Source: Planctomycetota bacterium
Lineage (GTDB): Bacteria; Planctomycetota; Planctomycetia; Gemmatales; Gemmataceae
Direction: 5' to 3'
Length of the DNA: 51,491 nucleotides
Assembly: GCA_016195405.1 (NCBI GenBank)
Contig: JACPZP010000198.1
Location: 1-51,491 of the forward strand
Made by a program: the position numbers and the translations under genes. Of the stretch, positions 16,769 through 25,900 are shown in pieces. Position 1 is the first letter of the stretch; each line of letters starts with the position of its first letter. Under the pieces are notes generated by a model. The model had not been told where the DNA came from and ran no database searches. It saw only the letters and a program-made list of their open reading frames with translations.

Positions 16769-17317
16769 ATGAACGTGTTTTCGTTACGTCCCCGAGTGGC
16801 AGAGCTGGTGTTGCAGGTCTACGGCCGGCCTCTGCACCCCGAGTTGTTCGATATTCTTGCCTCGCGGCACATCCAGCGTGAAAGCTACGACTTGTCGGTC
16901 CGCATTACCCGTACCGGCCACGTCATCTCGTGGCGGCGCGGCGATCTATTCCTCACGGAAGTTACCGACGCGGGTCTATCTTTATCCCAAGTGCGCCGTC
17001 TTTTCAGCCAGCCCATGCGCGGCGAGCATAGCGGCAGATTGAACCTAGGCTGCGGCTTTATCTACCAGATGAATTTCCAGGTGGAAACGCTAACGCCCGA
17101 GATCTTCCTTCATGTTCACGACGAAATCCTCGCCGACGGCAGCAAGCGCGGCCTCTTACACAACTTTCGACCCAACCATCGGCTCGCGGTGTCCCCGCTG
17201 GGCCACATCTCCGCCGAAGCGCGGCCTGGCTGCCTATTCCTATCGACGTTTCACACATTTCCCGAAGAAAACACCGTCGTGAAGACGCAGAGCATGATTG
17301 AGCAGAAGATCGTCTAG
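16769..17317 (+). CDS. DUF2617 family protein
   Basis: 182 residues with the features of the DUF2617 family: an early VLQVYGRPLHPELFDILA segment (about 15-32), a central VISWRRGDLFLTEV, and LNLGCGFIYQMNFQVE followed by EIFLHVHDEIL. Soluble, no signal peptide. Family function unknown. It is the only gene between the terminator at 16593 and the convergent ftsH. Confidence 0.8.
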   Translation: MNVFSLRPRVAELVLQVYGRPLHPELFDILASRHIQRESYDLSVRITRTGHVISWRRGDLFLTEVTDAGLSLSQVRRLFSQPMRGEHSGRLNLGCGFIYQMNFQVETLTPEIFLHVHDEILADGSKRGLLHNFRPNHRLAVSPLGHISAEARPGCLFLSTFHTFPEENTVVKTQSMIEQKIV

Positions 17318-17344
17318 CCGCGCTTAGCCGCTAGCCTTCGAGCG

Positions 17345-19330
17345 CTATTTTCCGCCCGCTTCGCGAAACGACTCCGCGCTCTCGCTCTTGAGGTGTTCGT
17401 CTTTGGCAACCGCGATGGCTTGCGAGCCAGGCAGGATTTTGGGGCCGGGGTAGTGCGCTTCGAGGATGGCGCGGACCTCGCCACCGTCGATCACTTCTTT
17501 TTCGCACAACACCGCGGCCAGCGCATCCAGGGCCGCACGTTGCGCTTGCAAGATTTCGCGCACCTGTTTGACACTATCGTCGATGATCCTGCGAACCTCC
17601 ATGTCGATCTCGCGGGCCGTCTCCTCGCTGTATTGTTCGCCTTCCAGGGAACCGGCGCCGGGGAGGAATGGGTTCTCCGCGGGCTCGCGGTAGAAAACGC
17701 GCCCCAGCCGGCTCATGCCAAACACCTTCACCATATGCCGGGCAAGGGCGTTGGCATGGTCTAGATCGCTGCTAGCGCCGTCGGCGATCTCGTTGAAAAC
17801 CGTTTCCTCCGCGATGGTTCCGCCGAGACACCCCTTGATTCTGCTTTCCAATTCGCTCTTGGTTCTCATGTGGTGATCCGCTTCAGGACGGTGCAGCACA
17901 TATCCCAGGGCGCCGACTCCGCGCGGAATGATCGAAACCTTGTGTATTGTACGGGTGTTGGGAAGCGAGCAGGCTACGATGGCGTGGCCGGCTTCGTGGA
18001 CGGCAACCCGAAACTTCTCCTCCGGCAGCATGATCCGGCTCTTCCGTTCCAGGCCGATAGCCCCGCGTTCGACGGCCTCGTTGAACTCGGCCATCGTGAC
18101 GGAATCGCGGTTTTTGCGTGCCGCGAGCAGGGCCGCCTCGTTGACCAGATTGGCCAAGTCCGCGCCTACCGATCCTGGAGTCAGGCTGGCGACGTGGCGC
18201 AGGTCCACGTCTCCCGAAAGCTTCACGTTGCGGATGTGAACCTTGAGAATCGCCTCCCGGCCGCCGATGTCGGGGCGATCGACGACGACGGTGCGGTCGA
18301 ACCGGCCCGGGCGTAATAGAGCGGGGTCCAACGTTTCGGGGCGGTTGGTGGCGGCCATGAGGATGACGCCGCGGTTGGAATCAAAGCCGTCCATTTCGAC
18401 GAGGAGCGCGTTGAGGGTTTGCTCGCGTTCGTCGTGGCCGCCGATGGCGCTGACGCCGCGCGTCTTGCCCAGCGCATCCAATTCGTCGATGAAGATGATG
18501 CACGGGGCACGGCTCTCTGCCTGGCCGAACAAGTCGCGCACGCGGCTGGCGCCGACGCCGACAAACATCTCGACGAAATCTGAACCCGACAGGCTGAAGA
18601 AGGGCACATCCGCTTCGCCGGCCACGGCCTTGGCCAAAAGCGTCTTGCCGGTTCCGGGTGGGCCGACGAGCAGCACCCCTTTCGGAATGCGACCGCCCAG
18701 CGCCTGATATTTGTCGGGGACCTTGAGAAAATCGACGATCTCGCGCAATTCTTCGACGGCTTCGTCAATGCCGGCCACGTCCTCGAAAGTGAAGCGGGCG
18801 TCCTTCTGGGCATAAAGCTTGTGCCTGCTACGGCCGAAGCTCAAAGGGGAGTTCCCGCCGGACAGCCAGCGCAGCACAAAGAAGCCGACCACCAGCACCG
18901 CGGCAAACATCACCAAGAGCGTGATCAACGAATAGAGGGTTTTGAGCGGCGAATCGTCCTGATCGACTTTGTAGTTGGGGCCGACGCGGGCATTGAGCTT
19001 TTTGGCCAGCTCCGGGTCGCCGGCCCAACCGATCTTGGTGCGAAACGGCCGAACTTCGACGACCTGAGTGGGATCGCTGGTTCCATCGGAAACCGAATCG
19101 GTGCTGACGATCTCGCCGCGGACTTCGTCGCGCGTGACGGCGACGTTGCGGAATCGCACCGCGGGGTCGTCGGCATTGAGAATCTGCATCAACTCGCCGT
19201 AAGAGATGTCCTTGGCGGCCGGCTCGCGTTGATACACCCAATACGACGACGACAGGGCCAGGAAAAGGAAGAGAATGAACAGGGGCGTACTGGAGAAAAT
19301 CTTGTTGCGTTCTTTGCCCTTCTTTTGCAC
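17345..19330 (-). CDS. ftsH: ATP-dependent zinc metalloprotease FtsH
   Basis: Membrane-anchored AAA+ protease that degrades misfolded membrane and regulatory proteins. About 661 residues: two N-terminal membrane helices (FILFLFLALSSSYWVY near 15-30 and LITLLVMFAAVLVVGFFVL near 125), AAA module with Walker A GPPGTGKT near 224, Walker B IIFIDELDALG and second region of homology ATNRPETLDPALLRPGRFDR, then HEAGH near 445 with the third zinc ligand in SSDLDHAN. The start is set at GTG 19330 because AGGAG lies 7 nt upstream; a TTG at 19378 gives 16 extra residues without a ribosome binding site. Confidence 0.95.
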   Translation of the reverse strand: MQKKGKERNKIFSSTPLFILFLFLALSSSYWVYQREPAAKDISYGELMQILNADDPAVRFRNVAVTRDEVRGEIVSTDSVSDGTSDPTQVVEVRPFRTKIGWAGDPELAKKLNARVGPNYKVDQDDSPLKTLYSLITLLVMFAAVLVVGFFVLRWLSGGNSPLSFGRSRHKLYAQKDARFTFEDVAGIDEAVEELREIVDFLKVPDKYQALGGRIPKGVLLVGPPGTGKTLLAKAVAGEADVPFFSLSGSDFVEMFVGVGASRVRDLFGQAESRAPCIIFIDELDALGKTRGVSAIGGHDEREQTLNALLVEMDGFDSNRGVILMAATNRPETLDPALLRPGRFDRTVVVDRPDIGGREAILKVHIRNVKLSGDVDLRHVASLTPGSVGADLANLVNEAALLAARKNRDSVTMAEFNEAVERGAIGLERKSRIMLPEEKFRVAVHEAGHAIVACSLPNTRTIHKVSIIPRGVGALGYVLHRPEADHHMRTKSELESRIKGCLGGTIAEETVFNEIADGASSDLDHANALARHMVKVFGMSRLGRVFYREPAENPFLPGAGSLEGEQYSEETAREIDMEVRRIIDDSVKQVREILQAQRAALDALAAVLCEKEVIDGGEVRAILEAHYPGPKILPGSQAIAVAKDEHLKSESAESFREAGGK

Positions 19331-19421
19331 CGCCAAGCTCCTTCGAGTTCGTTCGATCGCTGGCACGATCTTTCGCAAGCTCTATCTATTGTACCGCGGA
19401 TTCGGGTGGCGCTTCAAAACC

Positions 19422-19474
19422 GTAGCCGCAGCCTTCAGGCTGCGATTCTTCCGCAGCTTAAAACCTGCGGCTAC
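19422..19474. repeat. GTAG...CTAC twin-hairpin element
   Basis: Left half GTAGCCGCAGCC-ttca-GGCTGCG and right half, read on the other strand, GTAGCCGCAGG...CTGCGG. It lies between the Rieske gene stop (19480) and ftsH, immediately after the Rieske stop codon in the direction of transcription. Confidence 0.8.
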
Positions 19475-19479
19475 AAGAA

Positions 19480-19785
19480 TTAGATGTCCACTTGCACTTC
19501 GTCGCCGACGATCTGGATTTTGTATGTCGTCACGCCGCGCGGCGCCGGCGGGCTGAGGTGAGCGCCACTCGTCAGGTCAAAGCGGGCGCCGTGCCAGGGA
19601 CATTCGACCACGGTTCCTGCGCACTCCCCCTCGGCCAACGGCGCCCCCCGGTGCGTGCATTCGCCGTCGATGGCGAAGAAGCTGCCGCCGATGTTGAAGA
19701 TGGCCAACGTCTTGCCGGCCACGGCCACTTGTTTTCCTTTTCCCGGCGCGATCTCGCCCACGACGCTTGCCTTAACGAAAGCCAT
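19480..19785 (-). CDS. Rieske [2Fe-2S] ferredoxin-like protein
   Basis: A 101-residue single-domain Rieske protein with both cluster-binding boxes, CTHRGAPLAEG and CPWHGARFDL, spaced as in NirD/dioxygenase-ferredoxin proteins. No signal peptide or membrane anchor, so probably a cytoplasmic electron carrier. The start at 19785 has GGGGTAAG upstream; an earlier ATG at 19809 has none. No oxygenase or nitrite reductase subunit lies nearby, so the redox partner is unknown. Confidence 0.9.
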   Translation of the reverse strand: MAFVKASVVGEIAPGKGKQVAVAGKTLAIFNIGGSFFAIDGECTHRGAPLAEGECAGTVVECPWHGARFDLTSGAHLSPPAPRGVTTYKIQIVGDEVQVDI

Positions 19786-20156
19786 TTGCTTACCCCGTTT
19801 GACCTGCATGGAGGGAAGTTGTTACAGCATATCCAACAAGATTACAAAGATCGTGCCGCCCCTGGCGCGAAGAACTAAGTACGCGAAAAACACAAGTCTC
19901 GCTGACTTAAGGACTTGAAAATCGCCGCGAAAAAGGTGACGGCCTTTGGCATCGCGCTTGCTTAATCTTTTCCCAACACGATCAGTCAAGGAGGTGCGAA
20001 GGCCCACAAGGTTCGAGACGATCCCCGCATTGCCCAAGAATCGAACCTCCTCACGCCAAACATCATTCCCCAACGGCAAATCCCCTCGCTTTTCCCCCGG
20101 CCACTCGCTTCCCCCAGCGAGTGGCTCTCTTTTTGCGCCCAAGCCCGCAGAAGATT
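19786..20156. other. Intergenic region without recognisable gene
   Basis: Upstream of the Rieske gene and downstream of the FHA gene. A minus-strand ORF (19822-20142) has low-complexity, non-protein-like composition and no ribosome binding site. A palindromic element follows at 20157. Confidence 0.5.
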
Positions 20157-20209
20157 CGAATTCTGACGAATTCGGCTACGGGGAGTAGCTGAAGTCGTTA
20201 GACTTCGGC
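20157..20209. repeat. Twin-hairpin element with GTAGC heads facing the centre
   Basis: Hairpin CGAATTC-tgac-GAATTCG (20157-20174) followed by GGCTACGGGGAGTAGC and hairpin TGAAGTC-gtta-GACTTCG. Read outward from the centre, the two copies are GTAGC-CGAATTC-gtca-GAATTCG and GTAGC-TGAAGTC-gtta-GACTTCG: one T-A pair becomes G-C with compensation and one C-G becomes T-G wobble. The orientation is the reverse of the other elements in this window. Confidence 0.75.
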
Positions 20210-20223
20210 ATGGCGACGGAATG

Positions 20224-20598
20224 TCATTTCTGACGCTTGTCCAACTTCCGCGTGATCGCCAACGAGTCGACATCGCTTTGCCACACGCCGCCCGGTACGT
20301 CGCCCAAATCAACGATGTAACGGCTCTTGGCGCCTAGCATGATTTCATCGCCCGACTTGAGCTTCACCTGGCTCAACACCCGCTGCCCGTTGACGGACGT
20401 GCCGTTGCTGCTGCCGAGATCGCTCAAAGTGACCTCGGGGCCGCGAAGGTGGATCAGGCAATGGTGCCGGCTGATGTCCTCTTCGTGAACGCGGAGATCG
20501 CAGTCGGCGCCGCGGCCGATGAGAAATTGCTCGCCGACGAGCGGAATCTCCCGCGTCCGGTTCGCGCCGCTGCCGGGTTCAATAAGCTTGGGGGACAT
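20224..20598 (-). CDS. FHA domain protein
   Basis: A 124-residue protein consisting of one forkhead-associated domain, a phosphothreonine-peptide reader used in Ser/Thr-kinase signalling. Conserved lines are FLIGRGADCDLRV, ISRHHCLIHLRG and LSDLGSSNGTSVNGQRV, which contain the Arg, Ser-x-x-His and Asn residues used for phosphopeptide binding. Start at 20598 has GGAGGA just upstream; a start at 20619 is less likely. Divergent from tdh, with a twin-hairpin repeat (20623-20674) between them. Confidence 0.9.
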   Translation of the reverse strand: MSPKLIEPGSGANRTREIPLVGEQFLIGRGADCDLRVHEEDISRHHCLIHLRGPEVTLSDLGSSNGTSVNGQRVLSQVKLKSGDEIMLGAKSRYIVDLGDVPGGVWQSDVDSLAITRKLDKRQK

Positions 20599-20622
20599 GG
20601 GGTCCTCCGCTTGCAGCACAAC

Positions 20623-20674
20623 GTAGACCTCACGCTCCGCGTGAGGCGTTCTTCACGCGGAGCGTGAAGTCTAC
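20623..20674. repeat. GTAG...CTAC twin-hairpin element
   Basis: Left hairpin CCTCACGC-tcc-GCGTGAGG; right hairpin, read on the opposite strand, CTTCACGC-tcc-GCGTGAAG. One stem pair differs (C-G against T-A) and is compensated. Both ends read GTAGA/TCTAC. It lies in the divergent region between the FHA gene and tdh. Confidence 0.85.
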
Positions 20675-20822
20675 GAACGGGCCTTCCCTCGTCAAATATA
20701 CCTGGAGCCGGCGGCACTGCACGAAAAATCCTTGCGAATTCCGCTTCTCCGCTGGGTTGCGCGACCGGCGCCTTCATAAAAAGAGGTTAACGCAGTCACT
20801 TCCACGGATTATGGAGCTACGC

Positions 20823-21863
20823 ATGCGCACCATGAGGGCCTTGGTCAAGAAGAAAGCCGACGTCGGGTTGTGGCTGGACGAAGTTCCCGTGCCCACGATC
20901 GGCATCAACGACGTACTTATCAAAATCCTGCGCACCGGCATTTGCGGCACAGACCTGCACATCTACAAATGGGATGCCTGGGCGCAGAAGACCATCCCCG
21001 TGCCGATGGTGGTCGGGCATGAATTCGTGGGCCAGATCGTCGAGGTCGGCTCGAACGTGAAGGATTTCCATATTGGCGACGTCGTCAGCGGCGAAGGCCA
21101 TGTCGTGTGCGGCCGCTGCCGGAACTGCCTGGCGGGCCGGCGTCACCTCTGCAAGGACACGCAAGGCATCGGCGTCAATCGCCCTGGCGCCTTCGCCGAA
21201 TATCTCGCGCTGCCGATGACCAATGTTTGGGTGCACGACTGCCACATTCCGCGTGACGTGCAGTCGATCTTCGACCCGTTCGGCAACGCGGTGCATACCG
21301 CGCTGTCGTTTCATGCACTGGGCGAAGACGTGCTCATCACCGGCGCCGGGCCGATCGGCTGTATGGCCGCCGCGGTGGTGCGGCACGCAGGCGCACGCCA
21401 TGTCGTCGTCACCGACATGAACCCCTATCGCCTAGAGTTGGCCAAGAAAATGGGAGCGACGCTGGCGGTCGACGTTCGCAGCCAGACTTTGGGACAGGTG
21501 CAACGGCACCTCGGCATGAAGGAGGGCTTCGACATCGGCCTAGAGATGTCCGGAAACGGCGCCGCTTTCTGCGACATGCTCGCCAACATGGCCCATGGCG
21601 GCAAGATCGCCATCCTTGGCATTCCATCGCAAGACTTCGCCATTGACTGGAACATCGTCATCTTCAACATGCTGACCCTGAAGGGGATCTACGGCCGCGA
21701 GATGTACGAGACGTGGTATCAGATGACCGTGATGCTGCAATCGGGCCTCGACATCAGCCCGATCATCACCCATCGATACGGCCTTGAGGAGTTTCAAAAG
21801 GGGTTCGACGCCATGTTATCGGGTAACTGCGGCAAGGTCGTGTTGACCTGGGCGGAGGGATAG
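20823..21863 (+). CDS. tdh: L-threonine 3-dehydrogenase
   Basis: Zinc alcohol-dehydrogenase family enzyme that oxidises L-threonine to 2-amino-3-ketobutyrate with NAD+. About 346 residues. Catalytic zinc ligands are in GICGTDLHIYKW (Cys41) and VVGHEFVG, structural zinc cysteines in CGRCRNCLAGRRHLC, and the Rossmann motif is LITGAGPIGCMAA. YKWDAWAQKTIPVP is typical of Tdh. The start at 20823 has GGAG 8 nt upstream and gives the family length; longer frames run into the repeat at 20623. No kbl gene for the next pathway step is adjacent. Confidence 0.9.
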   Translation: MRTMRALVKKKADVGLWLDEVPVPTIGINDVLIKILRTGICGTDLHIYKWDAWAQKTIPVPMVVGHEFVGQIVEVGSNVKDFHIGDVVSGEGHVVCGRCRNCLAGRRHLCKDTQGIGVNRPGAFAEYLALPMTNVWVHDCHIPRDVQSIFDPFGNAVHTALSFHALGEDVLITGAGPIGCMAAAVVRHAGARHVVVTDMNPYRLELAKKMGATLAVDVRSQTLGQVQRHLGMKEGFDIGLEMSGNGAAFCDMLANMAHGGKIAILGIPSQDFAIDWNIVIFNMLTLKGIYGREMYETWYQMTVMLQSGLDISPIITHRYGLEEFQKGFDAMLSGNCGKVVLTWAEG

Positions 21864-21904
21864 TCCGCTTGCGGCCTAGCGAGACCGAAACCCGAGGAGG
21901 GGCT

Positions 21905-22846
21905 TTGTCCAGCACCGCCATCGTCTGTCGTGATCTGCGTAAGCGCTATCCGGGCCGGCCGCCGGTCGATGCGGTCAACGGTCTCGAACTCGAAGTCGCG
22001 CGCGGCGAGTGTTTCGGCCTGCTCGGTCCCAACGGCGCCGGTAAGACCACGACCATCGAGATACTCGAAGGCCTCTTGCCCGCGAGCGGCGGCGAAGTAA
22101 CCCTCCTCGACGAAACTTGGGGTCGCAACGACCGGGCGCTGCGCCAACGGCTGGGCATCTCACTGCAGGAAACCCGGCTGGCGGAAAAGCTGACGGTCCG
22201 CGAGACACTCGTCCTGTTCCGCAGCTTTTATGAAAAAGGCCTGTCGCCCGACACGGTCATCGCCGAGGTCGGGCTGACGGAAAAGGTTCACTCCTACGTC
22301 GGCAAGCTCTCAGGCGGGCAGAAGCAGCGGCTGGCGGTGGCGGCTGCCCTCGTGGGCGACCCGGAACTGCTGTTTCTCGATGAGCCGACAACAGGCCTCG
22401 ATCCGCAATCGCGCCGCCAGCTCTGGGACATCCTGCGCGGCTTGCAAAGCCAGGGTCGCACGATCCTGATCACCACTCATTACATGGACGAAGCGGAAAA
22501 GCTGTGCGACCGCGTGGCCATCGTCGATCACGGCAAAGTTATCGCCAAGGGGGCGCCTGCCGAATTAATCCACCAACTGGGCGGCGAGCACTTGATTGAG
22601 TTCGCCCTCGAGGACGGTCAGTCCGTGAGCGATTCAGAGCTGCAAGGCTTGCCGGCGGTCGTCGCGGTGCGCCGGGAAGAGGACGGGTTCTCTTTGGCCG
22701 TCACCGCGCCGCACGTCACGTTGCCGGCGCTGCTCGACAAGCTCCAAGAAGAAGGCCGCGGTCTTGCTCGGCTGACCACACGTCACGCGAGTCTTGAGGA
22801 CGTCTTCGTCACCTTGACAGGCCGCCACCTCCGCGAAGATCCCTAA
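21905..22846 (+). CDS. ABC transporter ATP-binding protein (ABC-2/DrrA type)
   Basis: About 313 residues: Walker A GPNGAGKTTT, signature KLSGGQKQRLAV, Walker B LLFLDEPTTGLD, switch His in LITTHYMDEAE, then a ~90-residue C-terminal extension as in DrrA-like exporters. It would power export of a small molecule or lipid through an ABC-2 permease, but no permease follows: the gene ends at the repeat 22845-22909 opposite a convergent gene. The start is probably TTG 21905 (AGGAGGGG just upstream); a TTG at 21869 is also possible. Confidence 0.9.
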   Translation: MSSTAIVCRDLRKRYPGRPPVDAVNGLELEVARGECFGLLGPNGAGKTTTIEILEGLLPASGGEVTLLDETWGRNDRALRQRLGISLQETRLAEKLTVRETLVLFRSFYEKGLSPDTVIAEVGLTEKVHSYVGKLSGGQKQRLAVAAALVGDPELLFLDEPTTGLDPQSRRQLWDILRGLQSQGRTILITTHYMDEAEKLCDRVAIVDHGKVIAKGAPAELIHQLGGEHLIEFALEDGQSVSDSELQGLPAVVAVRREEDGFSLAVTAPHVTLPALLDKLQEEGRGLARLTTRHASLEDVFVTLTGRHLREDP

Positions 22847-22909
22847 AAAGGGGACATTTATGTTTATTTGATAATTAAGACGCATATAAAACATGAATGT
22901 CCCCTTTTT
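22845..22909. repeat. AT-cored inverted repeat overlapping two stop codons
   Basis: Arms 22845-22865 and 22889-22909 (A5-GGGGACATT...) match at 20 of 21 positions. It contains the TAA stop of the ABC gene at its left edge and the TAA of the convergent GH38-like gene at its right edge. A5/T5 flanks make it a plausible bidirectional terminator. The AT-rich centre contrasts with the GC-rich genes. Confidence 0.85.
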
Positions 22910-25900
22910 AGAACTCGACCTGCACGTGGACTAGGTCGTTCGGCGTCACCTCCAGCATCACGGCATCGCCCGTGGGATGCGCTTCCAGCAGGAATTGGCC
23001 GCGACCATCGAGCAACACCGCGCGCTTCGGATTGCGAGCGCAGCGGAACTCGGCTTGGCCGGAATGGCCGCCGCACTCGAGCAGACGCGCAGTGACGGCG
23101 TCGCGCGGCTCGGACTTCGTCTCCGCTGCCTCTGCGGTCGGCTCCATGACGCCGGGCACCATACGCGTTAACAGCAAATTGGGCACGTCGAGGTGAAACA
23201 GCCATCCCGAATCGCCCACGTGCGGTGGACCTTTCGTGGTCGGAACCATCGCGACGGGCGAGACAAATCCCTGGGCAGTCAGCATCGGCGCCTCGCGGTC
23301 GAGGGCGATCCCCAGGTCGAACGTGGTCGCTCGCTCTCCCTCCGTGATCAGGATCATGTCGACCATGCGCCCTTCATGCCGTTGATGGAAGGGAAGTCCT
23401 CCGGGAAATACGACGGTGCTTTGCCGGCCTAAGCGCAACTCGATGAAATCGGGCGTCTGTGGTCGGGTATGGGTAGTAAGGTGGCTTGCGCCGCCTAGGC
23501 CGCGCAGCATGGTGGCGCGTTCGTCGCGCCAGGCAAAGCGCGAGCCGAAATAGGCGTGCCAGGGATAACCGGCCGGCGGTTGCTGCGGCTGAATGTCGAT
23601 GCGCAACTCCAACAAGGGACGCCCCAGCCAAACACGAAAACGCTGCCGGAAGGTCGCCAACGTCTGCGACTGTTCACCCAGCAATACTCCCTCGGACACG
23701 ATCTCCGCGAGCGCGGGACCGGTCTTGGTGACTTTGACGGTGTTGGCCGCCATGGTGCTGCCGGGGTTGAACACCAGACGCTGGCCGAGGCGATTGAGAC
23801 GCGTTTTGTGATCGCGAATGGCCCGTAGCCCGCCGGTGGCCGGATCGACCTCTACTTCGAAGAACTCATTGCGGATGGTTAGCGTCTGCGGATCGCCCAG
23901 ACGCATGCGGGCGATCATCGGCGGCGTGCCAGGCGGTCCCTCGCGCGGTATCCAGGCGAATCCGAGCGCGGGCACTTCGACGACGGCGCGCAAAGTGGAG
24001 CCGTCGAGCTGGCATGCTTTGACGATGCCGCTTACCGGCAACGGCGCTCCGGCGCCTTCCAACTCCAGTGCAAGACGGCGGGCATAAGCGCACGGATTAA
24101 GCAGGAGCGTTCCCGGCCGATCGGAGGCGGCGCGCGCTTGAAGTCGCTCGGCAAGGACCCACGTGATGCGCTGCTCCAGTTCCGGGAGACTACGCGCCGT
24201 GCTGGCAGGGCCATCTTTTTCAAAGGCATTCTCCAGCGCCTCTAACTCCGCGTTCGCTTGCAGGCGATCCAAAGTTCCGGCCAGGCTGCGATGGAGCGCC
24301 GCGTAAGTCCAGCAAGCGTCGATGCGCCGCCGAGTCCGCACGTGCTGGGCGAACGCACTCACCGGGGCCGGGTTCTGGGCGCTGATCCGTTCACTCAAGA
24401 AATCAAAATGGAAGTCGTCGACCGAGAGGGCGGAGGGAAATTCGCCGGGCGTAACATCCTGAAAATACTGCGAAAATGTCTGCCACGTCCCCAAGACCGG
24501 CGCCAAGCGGGCGAGTTCCATCATATCGCAGTGCCACGGCGGCGCGGCGCCGTTGTGCATCAAGGCCAGCGTGGCGACATGGTCCTCACGCGTCGTCTTG
24601 AACAGATAATGGGCCAGGTTGAAGTAAGTCTCTGCCTTATCGGCGGCATGCGGCGCGCGGACGTAGGCATCGACCTGCTTGCCATCCGGCGAAGGCCACG
24701 ACACCACGCTGCTGGAGTATTGCGGCACCGCGGACGATTCGTCAAAGGTCAGCAACAAGGCCCGTTGCAGGCCGTTGGTGGTCAGGAGGAGCGGCAACTG
24801 CGGATGGAAACCGAAGCGCTTGCGCGCGAAAACCTTCACTTCGGCTCCAAGAAGCTCGCTTGAAACCGCCAAGCCCTTGCGCAGGTTCCAGAGCTGTGAG
24901 TCAATGGGCAGCAGCGGATCTTCACGTTCGAGATAGCCGCCGCCACAAATCTCGGCGAGATTCTGGCCGACCTTGTCGCGCAGCGCGCGCAGTTTATCAG
25001 GCTGGATTTCGCTCAGGGCTTCAAGCGCCTGGCCCGAAGCGAGGAAATTGCATGCAATGCCCAACTCGAACGAGGCGGGCCAACCGTGTTCCATGTCCTT
25101 TGATTCGAGAAAGGAAATGTCGAGCAAATGGATGGTGACGGGATACAGAACCTCGCGGGCGGATAGAAGCCTGGCGGCAGCGGCTTGCAACTCTGTCCGC
25201 CAATCGACCGGCGGGGCGATTCCGGACATCCCATCGTTCTCACCTGAGTCATGAGGTTCGGAAGCCTGTGCGGTCACGGGAACATTTTCGCCGCCGTCCA
25301 TGTCCTGCGATTGGCTGTCAGCCTCGTGCGGTGGATAGAGTCCGGCCTCGTCGCTCGCGGAAGCCGGCATGGAAGACTCAACAACCTTGGAATACGGGAG
25401 ACCGGCCAACGCTGCGATTGCCGACTGCACGTCATTCCAGAAGGCGGGGTCGTCGAGAAGATTCTCGTGCTCCATCGCTTCGGCGAGCGTTCCCAAGAGA
25501 AGGTAGCCGAAGCCAAGGCCGAAAAACGGCGTAATTTGCTCCTTCGGGAGATCGAGGCCGCCGAGCCAACCGAAGAATCCGTCGCCGGTTTCGTGAAGCG
25601 CCGTCGCCAACTTCGCAAGAGTCGTGGCCCGATCGACGCCTGCGCGAAAGGCGATGGCGCCGGCGGCCTTGACGCGCTCGTTCCAATCATCCGGAAGGAA
25701 AAGCGGCGGCGTTTCGGGCAGCGCATAGACGCAGCCGGCTTTGGGTTGCTCGTGATCGTATTGTGCCTCGACGCGCGGCGGGCCCTTGGCGGTCCAGAGC
25801 AAAGCGGGATGCCAGAGGACAGAGAAGCCGTTAAGCCAAGAGGCCATGTCCTCGTTTGCCAGCGTGAGAGCGGTCTGTCCGGGATAGCGATAGGGACTGA

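Noticed and set aside
20004..20030. GGTTCGAGAC resembling a tRNA T-loop
   Set aside because: No acceptor stem, D-arm or anticodon arm can be formed around it; no tRNA seen in the window.
19822..20142. 106-codon minus-strand frame in an intergenic region
   Set aside because: No ribosome binding site, no motif, and composition not protein-like.
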